Part shown: positions 1 to 12,400 of the stretch, piece after piece
Position numbering within the stretch: position 1 is the first letter of the stretch
Layout of the letters: the number at the start of each line of letters is the position of its first letter
Assembly: GCF_964204645.1 (NCBI RefSeq)
Contig: NC_134034.1
Coordinates: forward strand, 2,266,072 to 2,326,071
Direction: 5' to 3'
From: Tubulanus polymorphus
Lineage: Eukaryota > Nemertea > Palaeonemertea > Tubulaniformes > Tubulanidae
Length of the DNA: 60,000 bases
Translations under genes and position numbers: made by a program
Notes under the pieces: generated by a model
The model's input: only the letters and a program-made list of their open reading frames with translations
Told to the model about the DNA's origin: nothing
Database searches by the model: none

Positions 1-165
1 AGGATTCCACTTCGGGCAAGCGAGGATCAACCTAGTAGGACTTAATATAGGGTGGCAATATAGGATTCCACTTGTGGTAAGTGAGTATCCACCAGGTGTC
101 GCTAGTGTCCAATAGGACTCCAATAGGTGTCGCTAGTGTACGGAAGGTCATCGACTAAGTTGAAA
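1..165 (+). repeat. 77-bp hairpin repeat array
   Basis: Two to three units of the dispersed family: ggtgtcgctagtgtgcagta, ggacatcaactactgcggca, atagaggattccacttgtgg, caagtgaggatccacca. CACTTG-TGG-CAAGTG in each full unit can form a hairpin. Plus is defined here as the GGTGTCGCTAG orientation. Confidence 0.8.
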
Positions 166-256
166 TAGAGAATTCCACTGGCAAAAAGGATCCACCAGAT
201 GTCGCAATTAGTATTGTCCAGTCGAAAAAGCACAGGGTCGCAAGTAACCTACGTAC

Positions 257-403
257 TTCATCGAAATCGGCGATGATTTCGTTCAGAACCCGCAGACATT
301 CGATTCCTTGGTTGTTGGCGTCGAGTTCGATGTAGAAATCAGAGAAATTCGGTATCGAAGCGAAGAAAACGCCGGATCTAGCGTACGCCTGACTGTACAA
401 TTC
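257..403 (-). CDS. ADCY1: Adenylyl cyclase exon: start of C2a
   Basis: The exon reads [20 protein letters not shown], then [18 protein letters not shown] and [10 protein letters not shown], a strong match to C2a of ADCY1. As expected for C2, there is no metal-binding Asp at the strand that carries it in C1. Donor gtacgt; the rest of C2a (KTIGSTYMA region) is not in bases 1-256. Confidence 0.95.
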
Positions 404-3400
404 CTAAATTAAAGAAAGTAATAACAGAAAATGAGCGAGATATTAAATGATTTTGATTATTTTAGAGTCAAAATGTGATTCCCAAGTTCAGTGTTTTTAG
501 TTCATTTGAACATAGATCAAGAATCTCCACAGATATTTGTGTTTTAACTCGATTCGGGGTCTAGTTCTATCCACTCTGTTGTGGACGCTCACAAACTTCT
601 CGATTAAATCAATTGAAAATTTTTACGTGTCCAATGCACAAGAATCTATGAAATTCAGTTCGTATTTTCACCGTTAGATTTCTTCAAAACACGAACCATG
701 TTGTTTTTGTATTGTCTATCCATGAAATGTTCGGCTACGTGCTTAGGTAGAAGGTTACAGAGTATATGTCTGTTATTGTTTTGTAGCTCGGCCATGTCCA
801 TCTTTTCCTCAGCCGCCTGAAAGGAAACCAAACGAAAAATTAGTATAAACCGCTCTGCGATGACCCAGCTCAGCACTCGTGTTATCATATTTTCAGGATG
901 CAAATTGAGTAACCACTGGGATCTTGCTCAGGAAAATGGGAATCAAGCCGCCAAAGCCTATAGCATGCATGGGGAATGGCTGCAATACCTGCGTCTGCCA
1001 GAGGTGATCTAGTCGATGGGTCCATTCCTGTTGGCGACTGTGAACGAACAGCAAAACTAGAAACTGTATCAATGCGACGATTCCTACTGCGTGTGACGGG
1101 ATGTACGGCCTGAAATTTTGAAAGATAGAAATACAAAGAGACTTGCATCGTCCATATCACCGGCAACAGACGGCTTCAGCGTACATAATTCAAAAGGCTT
1201 TTTTAGGATTTGTTTCATGTCAATGATGATCACGGGGATGGCAATTTCAAATGTGAAACATTTCTATCACGAAATCATTCTAAGAATCTACTACTAGCAG
1301 AATAAAAAGGCCGACCGCTTAAATCCCTTCATGATATAGATTATTTGGCTTCTATTGAATGGATCTTTTCGATCTTGGAATAGGGAACATCCGTGTAAGG
1401 TCATAAAAAGGGGACGGCAAACATTTTACTAATTTCACAGGGAGTTTGGGCTATCGGAGCAATGTAGAAGAGATTGGAGCGTGCAAGCGCAAGATTGTCT
1501 GCGTTGGTGGCCAATCACCGAATGCCACCATAGCACCTTTCCATACATTAATATCACAAGTTGTCCGCGTGGCCTAATGGATAAGGCGTCTGACTTCGAA
1601 TCAGAAGATTGCAGGTTCGAGTCCTGTCGCGGACGTTTTTTTCTTAGTTAAAGATTTTTGTCGGAGTTCATTAAAGTTTTGCTAATTATTGTTTGATAAT
1701 TAACCATCGTTACTACCAATATATTGATTTACATTAGAACGAGATATTCGAGTTATAATTGGAAAGCGGGAGAAGCTGGAAGACCGACGAACTACTAGCG
1801 CAACTGGCGGATCCTCACTTGCCACAGATTGAATCCGCAATAGCCGCAGTAGTTGATGTCCTACTTACGAGTGTAGTTTGTCGTACGTTGCAAAGACAAT
1901 CGGATGCGTTATCACCATGACGACGATATAACAGACGGCAATCAAAAACCACATGACCAACTTCAAAATGGCGCTGATCCGTAGGAATACAGCCACGCAA
2001 ATATACGTCATTATTCCGCTGATGTAGATGTACTGAGGGTAACCGCAGGAGAGATGATTGCCGACCAGTACGTTCCCGTTCGTCGAGTTGCTTGAAATCA
2101 TTTGCCCGAATATCAGGCCACCATCACAGCATAACTGTAAAACAAAGTAATATCCAATTCAATCTTTTTAACGTTTGGTGGGACTGTTGTATTATCAACC
2201 ATAACATTATTGAGGATGTAGAAACTACGCTAATCAGTCAGATTCAAAACCATTAACAGTCAAATGGGGATGTAAAAACTACTGGGAACTGTCGATTCCG
2301 AGCGGTCTCAGTTGCCAAACAACATTTACATAATAATGGGGACGTAGAAACTACCGGGGGAAACTGACGTGATGCTGAACAACAGTTGGGGATGTAGAAA
2401 CTTCCGGGGAAGCTGTCATATTGTGAAACAACATTTACATAATGATGGGGATGTAGAAACTACTGAAACTATTCATAGCTCACTTAGAACACTTACCACG
2501 TTCACTTGTCCCACTGTATAAACCAATAATATCGTTATAACTATCACAGACATGCGTATCGATAAACCCTTCCTCATATCAAACTCCAAACACTGAAAAT
2601 AGATTTCAATAATTGAAAAGATAAACAATATTTTACTATTTAGTAATTAGGTCTTTGTTTTTCTATATACACACGATCAATGTAAATAGACCTAATTTCA
2701 ACTTTTGACTCTTGAATCATAACTTCGAAATTGGGCTAGTGGACACTGGAATGAACCAGACGTTCAACGTTCGATTCGATTCTTTAACGGGACGATTCAC
2801 TTCAAAAACTTACTCGTAATTTCGCGGCCAGAACCAAAATCAAAATAACGCAAATCCACGTAAAACTAATCATTATCAAAATCAACAGCAAAACCGTCCT
2901 GAAAAATAAGCAAGCAAATCAAAAATGTTGAAATACGGGAGATATCTTTGAAATATCATCTTTGCTAGCAACAATCCGACTTAATAAACCGTTTTAAGTT
3001 TAAACTCATGAAACCGGACTCTTAGTTTTATAATTAAGCCAAGGCAGTATTCCGCAATTTCCGACTTGAATTTGACTCTTTTGATTGGAGATGTCACTCC
3101 GTAGTCAAATCTGACCAATCTAGCTGTGGACCTGGGGCCGGTTGCATAGTCATGGCTTAGACTTAAGACCAGTCTAAGACCAACTTAGTTCTATAGCCAA
3201 TCTAACAACTTAAGACCAGTCTTAAGATTTAAGACCACTTTTTGACTCAAGTCACGACTGTGCAACTGGCCCCTGGACATTATGACACGGAAATCTATCT
3301 CGCACTGGTCTTGCTCTCTTATCGGAAAGAATGAATTTATTGGATGCATACCTGGGTAAAACGAGTACTTGCGTTAGACCTAGAGATAATAGCACCAGTA

Positions 3401-6400
3401 GAACACACGCCATACTCCCACCGAACGACTCGTCACCGATCTTGTTATACTTTGAAACAGAAAACGAAGATTCGGTAAGAAAAGGTATACATGAAGAAAA
3501 AACTCGGCATTTATCGGAAATTTAGGTTTCAAATGGCAGTGTTCGGATCAAAAAGTGGAAGTCAGTTCCCAAATTCTATGTTAAGATTTCACGCAGTTAT
3601 TAACTCATTGGTCAAAGTGAAGTGATCCAGTGTAGATATTACACTAACTCACAACTGGGCAACTGGACACTGTGCTTGGATGTAAAACGGTGCTTAATGG
3701 GCGTATAAAGATGTTGACATGGCACCGTGAAAATATGATGACTGAAAAGATTATTTCTTGACACAGAAAATTTTAGAAAGGGAAAATTGGGGTTCGAACC
3801 GGTACTTGATCAGACTATTATGATTTAATACTCTTCGTTTGATATGAATGAATTCTTATACAGACAAAAGCTCATTACAGAATCTGAATTGAGTGGACCG
3901 CAATGGGGCCCATAGGCCGTGATCCACGGGTCGTAGATCCCTGGGCCATGTATTCTCATATGAATATTGGATCACGTGATAGCGACCGTTACCTGTCGTT
4001 CCTGTTTCGAATGTCGGAATCGGAGGGTTACGTAATTGACTTGCGTGGTTTTTTCGCGTTGTATACTACGCGCCGAGATCGCCGTAGCCAGGAATTTATT
4101 CACCCGATCCGTTGGTAAAAACGCGTCCGAATGCCTACAAAAATAATTCGATACAGGTCATAGAAGATATTGTTCAATTCAATCACCAAACGCGCTATGA
4201 CACATCGTTAAAACGAATCATGGGACCTAATTCCACAGTGCAGGTTGCTGCTCGGAAAGTTCCATAATGTACATCCTCCCTGGGATTCGAACCCGGTGGC
4301 ATCGCAAGACTCCGCTGCGCAAGATATGCATATTCGACTACCGTGCTAAGTGAGTCCTAAAGGACAGGTTAGAACTTGTCGTTTCAAGCTTTTGGAAATG
4401 AACAAATCTAATATTTTCCGAAGTATAACTTCAACATGTTAGCAGGGATGGGTTATGTAAGAATACAAGAGAGTTTCTTCTATATAATAACTTAATTTTA
4501 ACTAGTTATATAAATGTCTTCTGCCAGAAATCAACGAAAAATAACTCGTGCAAATAGCTGTATAGTTTCAAAGCGATAGATGCGGTAAATTAGCAGGGGC
4601 AGTTCCCTTCACTTCCATGTAACTACCCCCCCCCACCATTTTGGAACAAAAAGCTGATGTAGCGATACAAGATTTCACTTGTGGCAAGTGAACATTGTCT
4701 AGGTGTTCTTTTAAACAAAGCAGCACGTAGTATACGTGACAACGGAAAAATCTCCATTTGGGACAAGTGATGATTCACCAGGTGTCGCTAGTGTGCAGTA
4801 GGACATCAACTACTGCAGCAATAGAGATTCCTCCTATAGCAAGTGAGGATCCACCAGGTGTTGCTAGTGTGCAGGAGGATATCACCTGCTGCGATAATAG
4901 AGGATTCCGCGTGTGGCAAGTGAGCATTCACCAGGCGTCGCTAGTGTGCAGTAGGACATCGACTGCGACAATATAAGATTCGCTCGAATGGAATTCTACG
5001 CGAACTCATCATGAGTTTGATTTTCGCGAGCAAAACTTTTTCCAACATAATTTTCTGCTTACAAAAAGCGGTATTCAATCATCGTCAATTCTCACCGCGG
5101 TTTCAATTTTAAAAGTTCAGGCCTTGTTCGATTGATGGCCACTAGGTGTCGCTACTATGACAACATCGATATTTTTGTGTTCACCTTTTTCTGAACGGTT
5201 TTCGCAGTTTTTCTTTAAACGTTCCCTGCAAAATTCAAAGCGTTCGCAAGATAATGCTAGATTAGATATGTTATCAAGCAAGTCAACTGGGTACCGGCAA
5301 CGCTACTGTGGCAATAGGGGATTCCAAGACTGGAAGCACTAGGTGTCGCTACTAGTTTCTCGATCTTTTTCAAATTCTTCTTCATTTGAATTGAAACTTT
5401 TCGCTTAGATAAATCAATGAAATATCCACCATCTTGTCGAGAATCAAATCTTGGAGGATTGTACGGTAAGATTCGGTTTTGGGAGTTCAATATCTAATTC
5501 ATAAGTAGCGGATTGAATATGAAGTTTCGCTAAGTGCGACACACGCAAGACCGACTACTAGTAACGCCATCTGGTGCGCATTGCCGGCACCCGATTAGTG
5601 ATTAGTAAAAGCTCGTTTCACGCCTTCAAGCGATCGGCACTCTCGCATGCTGAATATATGAAATGATAAAAACCCTGCATCGATGTGATTTAACCCGTAT
5701 TTCTGTCGAAGAGATTCTTTAAACGCGTCCTGAAATAAGGTCAAATATGTAGATGTATTTTATTCAATCATTATTAAGAGGGCATTTCATCAATACTTTA
5801 CTGGAGTAATTTATTAGCAATTCATGATATTCTAATGACATGTCCAGCAGCTTGTAGCGGATGAAATGATTTTCAATAAGGCCTATCAGTATCATTGGAT
5901 GATCACTATTTATTTGTTGGTTTATAGAGGGGATAGCGCGTACGCAGTCCCCCACTACCAGAAATTGTACACCCGAGTCTCCCACATTTGGGGAGATCGT
6001 ATGGGTCAACCAGTCTTTGTGCAATGACAGGCCTCGCCATAGGGGCACCGCCTTCCAGATCACGGTGAGCACCCCTGTGCCAGGTAAGTATGCTTACGTA
6101 ACGTTCCGTATTTCTATATATATGACTGACCCTTAGAGTACCTGACCGGTGTCCAGATTATTCACAAAGATGATCGATTAATCAATCTATTGGGGTTTGG
6201 AAATCGGAAATATACTACGAATGTTTTAAGAAGAAATTTAATGACATTTCTGACGTATTTAAAAGCACGTCTTGAATAGATTTAACAATGTTTAGATCAT
6301 TAAAATCTAACGACTGGAAACCCTTAATTGCCACTAGGTGGCGCTACTGAAAAGCAGTAGGCCTATCCATGTGTCCTCTCACGCATGTAGCGCATGTGAG

Positions 6401-9400
6401 TGCAATTACAATAAAGAAAAACTCTTATTATGGCCCAACCATTTAAAGCGAAATTTGGACGATCAGTTTTTGAAAGTGTGATGGTCTTTGTAATTCATTT
6501 TCAATTAGAAATGTCTCAGGTAAAGCACTGAATACGTGAAGTGTGCACGATTAGTTTATGAAAGTGAGCTGATAATGTGTCTAGTGTCTAGTGTCTGGTG
6601 TTTGTAATTCATTTTCGATTAGAAATATCTCTGGTAAAATTCTGAATTATACGCGTGAAGACTAGAAGATCTAAGATTGAAAAGACTGCTAATTAAGTAT
6701 CGAATATCTAGGATGGCAGCATGTTGATGTTTGTACCTAACTACGGGTTGCATAGTTGAAAAAACGGTATTTCTGTTGTATTGTTACACTTAATACTATT
6801 GCTTTAAAGGAGATAAAATCCGCTTACGACCAGGTGACTGAATTCGATCGATAACCTACCAGCTTCGAGTTAGTAGCTTTCTGCGACATGGTGTGATGGT
6901 GTCCGAGGACGTTCGAAAACGGAATTTCGGCGTTGAATTTCACGGCGCGGATTAACCTCATAACGCAACTCGACACGTTCTTGAACGAGAGACGCTTCGA
7001 TCTCGAGTAGTTACTGCTCATCCGTAAACTCGGTTGCTGCAAGAGAAAAATCGTTTACAGGATTTGTTTTTTAATTCTTGCTGATCCGTTAATGGGGTCA
7101 TCATTGATGAATTGATTTGCGATTCGTGTATAGAATAACCGTGGGTTCAGCCAATCCCGGCGCTTCGGCAAAATGCTAAACGGCCGCTTGTAACAGATCG
7201 AGGCTTACAATAAAGACCTGGCTAAACCCATCTTTTGGTTCTTTTGACAGTTAATCAAAATTAAGACCAGTCTAAGCCAATTCTCTTATAGCCAATCGTT
7301 CAACATTGGAACCTGTCAAGTCAAAGCACATTTTGATTCCATGAACAATCTTAATAGTTTATAAAGCTAATCTGAAAATTCGTGACCCAGTCTATGCTCA
7401 TTCTATAAGCAATCTAACAACTTAAGACCAGTCTAAGCTCATTTTAGTTCTATGACCATCTAACAAAAGATCAGTCTAAGCTGATTTTGGCTCTATAGCC
7501 AATATAACAAATTAAGACCAGTCTAAGCCCATTTGGGTTCTATAACCAACCTAACAACTTAAGACCAGTCTGAGCTCGCTTTGATTCTATAACCAATTCT
7601 AACTAGGAGTTGGTTGAAAGAATATCTTACCTTTTTGGAGGGTCTCGATTTGACTAGAAATGTTTCTGTTCCTGTTTCTTTTAGAAATAGATTCCTATCG
7701 CCACCGTGCCCGGGTTCGACTCCATATTCACCGTGTAGACATTCTAACGTGTCTCGTGTTATGTGAACTCGTCTGGAAAAGAAATTAATAATACTTTCAA
7801 ATTATCAAAATATCATCGGTGCATGTAACTGTTGACCCCCTTCCCCCCGGTCGATGAGAACCCTGTCGCATTGCTACTGTGGCAATTGATGATTCAATTT
7901 CTTGCAAAGTGCCGATGCCCTAGGTGTCGCTAGTAGGCACTTGAACATCAACTACTGAGGCTATAGTGGATTCAACTCGTGGTAAATAAGGAAACAATAG
8001 ATGTCGTTAGTGTGCAGTAGGACAATTGCAACCACTGCGGCAATAGGGGAATCCACCTAGGTTATTGAGGATCCACCAGGTGCCGCCAGTGTGCAGTAGG
8101 ACATCAACTACTGTGGCAATCGAGGATTCTACCTGTACGTGGCAAGTGGGGATCGTGAATAAAAACATGAATATGGCGTCACTTGAAAGGGTCCATTGAA
8201 GATCACATCTTTTGATCATGGAATCTAATGTAGATTTGGTTTTATTGAAGATAAATGGATTACCCGGGAATGCCACCTGACTCCATCTGATTGGCCAACG
8301 TGACGTCATTGCTCCAGACGTCGAAACACCAGCGTTTCAAGCCTAACACACCGCACAACACCTGTCCCGTATGTAAACCAACCCGCATGTTCAACTTGAC
8401 GTCCGTAGCTTCAACGACAGCCCTGAAAATAGTGCACATACAAAAAAAAGATCATAAATCATAAATCTAGATAGAAGTAGGAAAATATGGAACACGTAAG
8501 GATTATGCCTGATGAGCGGTTTTGATATATTGTCTTGATAATGCTTATTATCAATGTCCTCTTTTCTTAACTCATAATCTCATTAACCTGTAATCTCCAA
8601 GTGCTACCAAAACACCCTAGTATAGTCTGTCTAACGTAAGATGATAGCGAAAAGGGCCATTCAGCATTAATGAACCTGAAGTATTGTATTGTATTGTATT
8701 GTATTGTATCGAATCGCATTGTATTGTATTGTATTGCATTGCATTGCATTGCATTGCATTGCATTGCATTGCATTGCATTGCATTGCATTGCATTGCATT
8801 GCATTGCATTGCATTGCATTGCATTGCATTGCATTGCATTGCATTGCATTGCATTGCATTGCATTGCATTGCATTGCATTGCATTGCATTGCATTGCATT
8901 GCATTGCATTGCATTGCATTGCATTGCATTGCATTGCATTGCATTGCATTGCATTGCATTGCATTGCATTGCATTGCATTGCATTGCATTGCATTGCATT
9001 GCATTGCATTGCATTGCATTGCATTGCATTGCATTGCATTGCATTGCATTGCATTGCATTGCATTGCATTGAGTGGCATTGTTTTGTATTCATTGCGTTT
9101 TCAGGAAAGTCCATATCCTGGGACCGGTTGCTCAAAAGTTCGTTAGAGTCAACCAGTGGATAGTTGACATAGTGACAATGAAAAGTTCATCGTTACTATT
9201 GCATCTATTCATATGGTGGTTATCTTAAGCCAACATTTGAGCAACTTGTCCCTGGCTGTTAGCTAGATCGTGGACGTCTATAGACGTCCATGGCTAGATG
9301 GATTCGCCGAGCAAGCCAACGAAAGAGACTAGAGTTGAGTTTTAGCGAGTCGAAATGAGCATCGTTGGAGCGTTTCAAATCCTCAGTTGAGTATACGGGA

Positions 9401-12400
9401 GTCTGTAGGCCTACAGTTTTTTTGTGGTGTTTATTTGATTCAACAAAGACAAAAGGATCACTCTATTGCAAGTAGTTATTGTCCTACTGTACACTAGCGA
9501 TCCCTGGTGGATCTTCGCTTGCCACAATAGGGAACCTTTATTGCTACGGCAGCTATATAGAAAATACCGATTGAATTGTAGAATTAATCGAACGCTGAAA
9601 ATATTATACCGCGACTGCCGGTGAAGTGAAATCCTCGATTGCCGCAGTAGATTGCTGGGTTCTCGCTTCAGCGCTCGCCGGGTCACATGGACCCGTGAGA
9701 AATAGTAAAACACGTAATTGGTAGTTCATTGATCGGACAATTAGTATTGGCTGTAGTGAAAACGAATGTATATCGTTCATTGCTCGACGCTCGAAGAACT
9801 GAATTGCCCTCGAGCCGAACAGATAATTATAACCATTGTTCGATGTCGACAACGGAAGAAAGTTATCGGTTTGTTGTCGCTAGCGGTAACCTATAACGCG
9901 ATGATTTCAAGTTGACACCAAGTATCGGAGAGTAAACATTTAGTTTTAATTCATCCCGCGATAGGATATCGTTTCTAACGAATTGAGATGGAGCGATGGA
10001 AGAACAATCGGTTTCGCATATCGGTGATATCGTGTGACTCCTCGAACAAACAGCGACCGGTGAAGAGGAATTGAATTTATTTCATTCCAGACTCGTGGTC
10101 GTCGGTAGCGCGCGTTTGAAAAACGGTGGTTAGAGTCATTTTCTTATCGCAATTTACACCGGACCGCGCGTCGAAATGGACCGCGGCGCAATCATCCGGG
10201 TTTGCTTGCTGATTACAACTATTCACAGTTTGATATTTCAAGTAACAGGTATTTCTATTTCTTGGGTGGAGAGTTTAGATGTACAGCGCAGCAAAAACAG
10301 TAAAAACCACATTATTCTAATTAGTAGAATAGATTCATTTAGATCCCGAAAACCTTCGCAACAATGAAGTTATTTTACCCCATTAGAAGATCAGGTTCTT
10401 TTTACTGTTTTCGCTGTTGTGGATTTTTAATTATTCACGACGAATGTTAACTATATCACCGTTTCTAATCTATCCATCATTCATTCCTACGCTAAGTTTC
10501 ACCTTTTCGAGATTTAGATTTCTATCAGACTATCGTGAATTTCTAGCAATACACAAAATGTTCGCGCGTCCTTACGTGACGTAACATCGACTACGCTGGC
10601 CATAAAATGGCGCCATGTTTCATTGTTTGTTTGCTCTACTTCTTTCCGCCTGATTACGAGTTACAAATTCTAAATTCGATTTCGTCGCCTTTCTATTATG
10701 TTTTCAGTTTCGGTGGACGGTCGAGTAAATGTAGCGTTGAATAAATTGACGGCACAATGCAAAACGAAGGAAGACAAATATTCGTCGTTGGCCGTGGATG
10801 GAAATCGAGACACGGTATTGAACGCCGGATCTTGCACTCAAACGGGTGAATGGCTCGAACCGGGTCCGCTATGGTGGAAAGTCAACCTCACGCACGTATA
10901 CAACGTGACCAGCGTCCTCCTAGTGAATCGGAACAAATTTTGTAAGTGCTCTTATTGTCCCGTAGGAGGTCCCTAGTTCGAAACCACCTCTGGCGTTGTC
11001 TGCCGAGCCGCTAGTCAGGCTGTGAGCCATAAACAACCTATAAAAAGGTCCTGGCCGTATCTTATGACCCGCTAGGGTTACACTGTTACTTGCAGTTGGA
11101 ACTTTTTGTCTACTGGCCGTTTACGACCGCTGTGAAAAATAACTAGTAAGGTCTGGGAAAATCATCCTCCTTCTGCAGGGACTCGAACCTGATGGCATCG
11201 CTACACTCAGCCACGGCACGAACCCCTGCATCAGTAGACCGGGTGCGCAGGTACATGCGCAGCTTTCCGAACGAAAACTGGTGGCACCAATCAGATTGCT
11301 CGTTGTATAATCGTTGAGGCAAATTTCAAGGAAGAACTGTAAATGGGAAAACCCGGGCTAAAATAAAATGGGATTTCTGATTGGCTAAAAATCACATCAT
11401 CTGAACTGCGCATGTATCTGCGCACACGGTCGATTATGGCAGGGTTTCGTGCCGTGGCACTCTCGATGCCATCAGGTTCGAATCCCTGCCGGGGGAGGAT
11501 GGGGAAAATATGTGTGGATGTTTTTAAGAAGTCATGTTTATCACTAAAATTCACTGATGCCCTTGGTTATAATCCACATTTTATTTTTACAGACAAGCGT
11601 CTGAAACAATTTAGAATTCTAGTCACTACGGACGAGTCTCCGCCGAACATGGATTTATCAAATATACCCCAGAGTTTAGTTTGCGCCGCACAGGAAGCTT
11701 ATATGGCCGCGTCAGAAGAAAAAGAGTTCTTCTGTCCCAGTCACATGACCGGAAATACTGTCATTGTCACGAAGCCAGCATCAACTGATGCCTTGAGCTT
11801 GTGCGAAGTGGAGGTTTACGGTAAGAGAAACGTCGTTCTTGGGATAGAAGTGACTGTAGGGGAAATATTTTTGGAAAATCGAGTATATTCTCATTTGCAG
11901 GATATAAACTGATCCTAAGTACTACTACAGCTACCACAGAACCAAGTACAACTACAACTACCGCAGAACCAAGTACCACTACAACTACCACAGGACCAAG
12001 TACCACTACAACTACCGCAGAACCAAGTACCACTACAACTACCGCGGAACCAAGTACAACTACAACTACCGCAGAACCAAGTACAGCTACAACTACAACT
12101 ACCACAGGACCAAGTACCACTACAACTACCGCGGAACCAAGTACAACTACAACAACCACAGAACCAAGTACCACTACAACAACCGCAGTACCAAGTACTA
12201 CTACAACTATTGCGGTACCAAGTACCACTTCAACTACCGCAGAACCAAGTACAGCTACAACTACAACTACCACAGGACCAAGTACCACTACAACTACCCC
12301 AGAACCAAGTACAACTACAACTATCGCGGTACCAAGTACCACTTCAACTACCACAGAACCAAGTACCACCACAACTACCACAGAACCTAGTACTTTGACA

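Noticed and set aside
5764-6072. 102-codon minus-strand frame in a cyclase intron
   Set aside because: No motif; not in phase with neighbouring cyclase exons.
8567-9163. Long open frames of MQCNA or ALHCI repeats on both strands
   Set aside because: They are produced by the 5-nt GCATT repeat, which has no stop in any frame.
11767-12381. Minus-strand Val/Gly-rich frame over the mucin repeat (and its twin at 16771-17391; Cys/Gly/Trp frame at 16901-17440)
   Set aside because: Antisense shadows of the Thr-coding minisatellite; the plus-strand exons have signal peptide, domains and consistent splice phases.
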